A DNA stretch of 64,000 nt from Blasia pusilla (Eukaryota; Marchantiophyta; Marchantiopsida; Blasiales), in the NCBI GenBank assembly GCA_050084515.1, contig CM114271.1, positions 30,442,001-30,506,000 on the forward strand, read 5' to 3'. A program made the position numbers and the translations under genes. Shown here piece by piece: positions 59,843 through 64,000 of the stretch (the stretch's first letter is position 1; each line of letters begins with the position of its first letter). The notes under the pieces were generated by a model. It was not told the DNA's origin. It was given only the letters and a program-made list of their open reading frames with translations, and ran no database searches.

Positions 59843-61467
59843 CTAAGAGAGAAGGATGGGGAAGTCAAGACGTGACGCAAAGCTATCGAGAATATACTTG
59901 AGGAAGACGAAATGGAAGAATAAGAGGATTTGCAGTAAGCCACGCTCCTGCTCGGTAACCGCAGACATGAACGAGACGAGCTTGATTAGCGTCGGAGGAT
60001 GCCTCGGAGAGAATCTTTGGAAAAGTTGATTTGATGCAGATTCTCGGGAGATATGCTCTTGAAGTCGATCAAGCCCTTCCGTAATCGGTTGACTGAAAGG
60101 GGTAGAATTGCTTGTGTAGCAAGAGGAAGAAGAGCTCATGCAGATCTCGGTTGTTGTTGAAATAACAAGTCCCCTCCTCTACATGGGCGATATGATCCAT
60201 CAAGATAGGTGTATCTCCTTGGAGAAACCTTGAAGCCATAATCGGTGCTACCAACGCCCAAATCCCCAAAAAGGCTGCAGGAGCAGATGCGACTGTGGAG
60301 GACAGTCCCACCCCTCCAAAAGAAATAGGCAAGATAGCTTGTCGAGAAGCAAAGACACCATCCTCTCCCTCAAAGGTATTCGGGCCAAGAAGTTGAGCAA
60401 AAGTTGCCAAGATAGAAGCATCAAAAGAGGCCAACCGATGTAAGAACCTTGAAGTGGGAGGACAAGTGCGAAGAAGGTAGGAAGGACATCGTAGAAAAAA
60501 TTGGGAGAGAATCCCATAAGCCTCTTGGGGATCCCCAAGATGAGGTAACAAATGAAGCCATTCCACGTCTTTCAAAAGGGCCTCATCCAAGAACTTTGAG
60601 ACATAGTTGATGAAGCCAATTGGGACCCCAAGAACTCTAACCCCTTCAATGTAGATGGGAAAATCAGGAGTAGGTGGGGTGAATGTTGAGGGAAGGCATG
60701 AAGGAGACCATACTCCATATTTACTAGGTTGGACTTTAAGGTTCAAGAAAGAGAGTTGCTCCACAAAATGGGTATAAGCAGCAACCACTTCAGAATGAGG
60801 ACCTATAATGTAAGTGTCATCAGCAATAGAAAGAAAAGGCAAGATGGAAATGCTTGCGCTGATGCTCGAAGGGCATGAAAATAGGCAATGGCAAAGAGTG
60901 GGCCCTCCATGCGATCAACTTGACATGTGCCACAAGCTGATTGTAAAATAATATATTCCACAGAAGTAGCATGATGGGAATAGATAATGGGCGTATCATA
61001 GGCATAGAAGGAGCAAAAAAATGGAATGAGGCTTGCGAGTTGTCCTCCTGCACAACGTAACTCCTCAAAGATGGCCGACGAGCGAATTGAATCGTTAGCC
61101 ACATCGACTTGAATTGCTACCCAACGGATGAATATCAAGAGTGGAGCGAATCCCATGCACCACTGACCTCACAACCTCCATGAGTTGTCACTCCAAATTG
61201 ATGAGGAAATAAGTGGGCACTAAAGTGAGGACGAAATTGCAAGCATAGGGATCGACTAACCAAGCGGTATAAAACCTCTCCAATAGCCAAAGGGCGTACA
61301 CCTGAAGGAGGCTTATCCATAGCCAACAAACGACAAGCCCCTAAGAGCCTAGAGATAGAGAATGGGAGATGACCTGCCGCCATATGAGCACACACCTTAT
61401 ATAGAGAGACAAAGCCACTTGCTGAATCTCTTTGGGATAAAGCAATCGCGAAGATGCTAAAAACCAT
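59843..61467 (-). pseudogene. LINE reverse transcriptase domain (broken)
   Basis: On the minus strand, 61467-61135 carries HQFGVTTHGGCE, an early RT motif, and LLGACRLLAMDKPPSGVRPLAIGEVLYRL, a thumb/palm entry block. A frame change leads to 61156-60803 with SACGTCQVDRMEGPLFAIAYFHAL, corresponding to the RT motif that precedes the active site. Then 60842-60069 starts with FLSIADDTYIIG, an A-DD variant of the YADD active site, followed by QLSFLNLKVQPSKYG and a long helical tail. At least three frame changes disrupt it. The enzyme would copy element RNA onto nicked chromosomal DNA. Confidence 0.8.
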
Positions 61468-62704
61468 CCACGATAGCCCGCTGCGATAAGCGAGGAGTAT
61501 GTATGAAAAGCCCTTGTGAAAACCTCCAAGTCAAAGTCCGTTGTATAGTCTTCCACAAAAGATGGAGCATCACCACTTGAAGGAGGTTGAAGAGCTTCTT
61601 AGAGAGCCACTGTTTCCGCACTTGGAACCGCCGGAGAAAGAGGACCGAATGCTCGAGCTGCACCTGAAAACTCACCAACCTGCCCCAAAAGTAGACTTCG
61701 TTGAAGGCATTGTTGTATTGAAGGCCTCCCATGATTGGTATGTTGAGTGGGATGAGCCGCAGCTAAGGCCTCTGCTCGAAGTACATGCTCATTCTGAAGA
61801 TTCTCCCAATCCCTAGACATAAAGCGTTGAATACGTGTGGAGGTTTCACGATGACCCGTTGCACCACCCCTTGGAGGGAGGACTAAAACCCATTGTGGGA
61901 AAAGTAATAGGAGATACCAAGCATTTATATCTGTGGGATCACGCACTAACCTTTCTAATGGGAAAAGCAAAGCTTGTTGGGTGATGGGGCGAAGAGCAAT
62001 AGGAATGCGAGTGTAGAGTCTAGGACAAAGAAGACCTGGATAGAAAGAGCAAAGGAGATCAATTTGGCTTAACCAAGTCCAAGCAATTGTTGTGGGGAGT
62101 GCAATAGGAGGTGGTATCGGGTTAGGGATCGACAGTACCGCTGATGTCTTTTGATCCCATTAGGAGCAAACTCCTTACCACAAGGTATGCAACGAACCTT
62201 TGGTACAAATGGAGAAATAGAAGGGTTACAAGGAGAGGAGGTGGGAGGTGCAAGAGATGGTGATGGCCGACGATGAGGGGGTAAGTAGGTTGGGGAAGGA
62301 GGAGGAGGAAGAGGGGAGATTCGGGTAGAATAGATGGTAGTTGAAAGCAAGGGCATAGATGAGATATGTGGGGATGGCAAAGTAGAAGGATTCGGTAATA
62401 ATGGATCAAGATTAGGCTCAATAGGACAATGCGAAGAAGGGAGAAGAGGAGAATCCGGAAGAAAAGTAGCGAGTGTAATGGGTGTATTAGCATCTGGAGG
62501 AAAATGGCGAGATCTACGATGAGGAGGTGAACCAGGGGGAGAGGTTACGGCTGTAGGAGGGCGTGTAAAACCAGATAAGCGAGTAAATGGAGAATCCAAC
62601 TCCATCTCTGATGACATAGAAGTAAAGGTAGGCAAGTCTTCGAAGACAAGAAAAGACATATGAAACGTGGTTTGGAGAAAGCATGAGGATAACGAGCAAA
62701 GCAA
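61468..62704 (-). pseudogene. LINE N-terminal region with zinc finger (broken)
   Basis: The frame 62704-62069 has a Pro/Ser-rich N-terminus and ends with CIPCGKEFAPNGIKRHQRYC, a C-x2-C-x11-H-x4-C zinc finger typical of the DNA-binding N-terminus of R2-like elements. Further fragments at 61970-61599 and 61732-61457 (NPRQ-type helices, QRFMSRDWENLQNEH) bridge to the RT in changing frames. Stops and shifts show decay. Confidence 0.65.
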
Positions 62705-63839
62705 AATTAGTGGAATCCGTCCAAAAGAAATTTAGATGGAGAGATGAAGATTAGGCAATACCGAATTTATGATTGAAAGTTACTATAAGAAAAATTAAAA
62801 AAAAAATTGAAAAGGAAAAGTGATGTATATGGCATCGGAAGAGATGGCTCAAGAATATGAATTTCTAATGTCCTTAAGGAGATGGCAAACGTATGTTGGG
62901 GCGAAACAGTAAGGTAAAGAGTTGAAAGAGCAAGTAAGACTTTTGGGAGGAATTGACCTAAAATAAACCCGTACACAAAAATAGGCGCCTAAAGAGAAGG
63001 AAGAAAAACTAGAAAACCTACTTGATATCAAAAGAACCAGCTCGTCAAGACGATCGAAACAGGCCCAAACACATCCAAAACCGACATTCTAAAAGAAAGT
63101 TATGAAAAAAATTAGAAACACCAAAAAAGAGGATGTAAGGAGTAAGTGAGCCACCCACCAATGACCGCTATGAAGGAATGAGTTCGCAATGTTGGGCCCA
63201 GCTCGTATCAAAATATCCAGAAAAGCAAGAGGAATCCCTTAAATCGATGGTAACCTAGTATCACTCTAAAAGGAGAGCGCTATGTTTGAAATTACGTGTA
63301 GGAATCTATGAGCACATTTAGGAGAGAAGGAGGTCCAAAGATCCCAAGAACTTTGGAAAACTCAATCTTAAGTGGAAAAAAGAAGAACCCAAAGTTCAAA
63401 CTTGAGAAGATGAACACATTGGGCCTTAGATTGAAAAGATTGGATCACCATGGAAATAGTTAGAAACAAAATTCTAGACGTCCCTCCATCTCCTCCGCCA
63501 TAGTCCTCCTCCTCCATGTCTCCTCCCCATAAAGAATCCACATATTCACATACGGCTTCTCATAAGGAGCTCTATATGATAATCGGTTTTGTAGTAGAGC
63601 ATGGTTGGCCCATCTCGTTTGCAGATGCTTCTAGCATTTTAGAGCAAAGTTATTTTATATGATATAGCTACTAGGGATATTATTCTATGAGCCGTGTGAG
63701 TAGCATACACATACTACTCTTAAAGAAGGCCTCCATAAAAGGTTGTATCCAAAAGGAGGTGTAGGGACTTCTACCATTTTAGAGCAAACCTATTTCACAC
63801 TTCAAGGTATATCTCTACTTCAACTAGGCAGAGATAGAG
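62705..63839. other. LINE 5' flank, no gene recognised
   Basis: AT- and A-rich DNA on the plus strand with short frames lacking domains. A CT-rich cluster near 63480-63530 and a repeated TTTTAGAGCAAA word (about 63640 and 63779) are visible. Confidence 0.4.
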
Positions 63840-64000
63840 GGGCTCATATTGGGGTCATGCTCCTAGGGTAGTGGCAAATTGGAAGGTTAGGACCTATTCA
63901 AAGAGGGATGGGAACCTTGGCTACTTTTCCTCGGTGATGGAAGTATTTGGTTGTGTCCATGCACATTTTGTGGAGATGCTTGAAACAATGAAGAGGAGGG
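63840..64000 (+). pseudogene. Possible LINE endonuclease C-terminal fragment at window edge
   Basis: A plus-strand frame open to the window end reads MEVFGCVHAHFVEMLE. It resembles the VEVFGHLHVSFDTFL block of the LINE endonuclease at 59163-59639. It would be a third fragment in the opposite orientation. The evidence is one short motif. Confidence 0.3.

Overview
The window looks like nuclear DNA of a streptophyte plant, more likely a non-seed land plant (moss, liverwort, lycophyte or fern) than a seed plant. The reasons are short plant-type introns with GT/AG borders, a xyloglucan endotransglucosylase/hydrolase (XTH), a plant S1-type (self-incompatibility-like) secreted protein, a plant-pattern FAM136A homologue, and a mixture of transposons seen in such genomes. 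These include a Ty3/gypsy element with a cytosine methyltransferase-like domain, a LINE with a restriction-like endonuclease, a SWIM-domain MULE, a Helitron and a ZBED/TTF-type hAT. The species cannot be named from the sequence alone. Gene density is very low and most of the 64 kb is decayed mobile DNA.

Layout. 0-5.9 kb: the 3' part of a Ty3/gypsy element with a DNMT3/DRM-like methyltransferase domain, RT, RNase H, an integrase split by a 1.27 kb LTR-like insertion, a C-terminal PHD finger and a 138 bp LTR. 6.6-8.8 kb: a broken hAT transposase (minus). 10.8-11.9 kb: an intact three-exon FAM136A-like gene. 13.7-15.7 kb: a foldback element with ~220 bp inverted repeats. 16.8-17.4 kb: a LINE 3' fragment. 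18.5-19.2 kb: an unrecognised intronless membrane protein. 24.4 kb: a 201 bp CT microsatellite. 26.3-32.9 kb: a decayed Helitron (Rep plus PIF1-like helicase and an unidentified C-terminal reading frame). 34.0-34.7 kb: an S1-like secreted protein (minus). 36.9-38.9 and 53.9-55.1 kb: repeats built from short palindromic modules. 39.5-52.0 kb: what appears to be one large MuDR-like element with inverted terminal repeats, a MULE transposase reading inward from the right end and a multi-exon zinc-finger gene candidate reading inward from the left. 53.0 kb: a solo copy of the 138 bp gypsy LTR. 56.4-58.3 kb: a four-exon XTH carrying an unusual cysteine-rich repeat insert. 59.2-62.7 kb: a nearly full-length but broken LINE (minus).

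The apparently functional host genes are the FAM136A-like gene, the membrane protein, the S1-like gene and the XTH. They share no pathway and sit as islands between transposons. The most unusual items are the XTH with a Cys-rich 13-15 residue repeat between its catalytic and XET_C domains, the methyltransferase/PHD gypsy element, the convergent two-gene MULE, and the palindrome-module repeat family. Exon borders and domain calls come from reading translations by eye; no database search was run.
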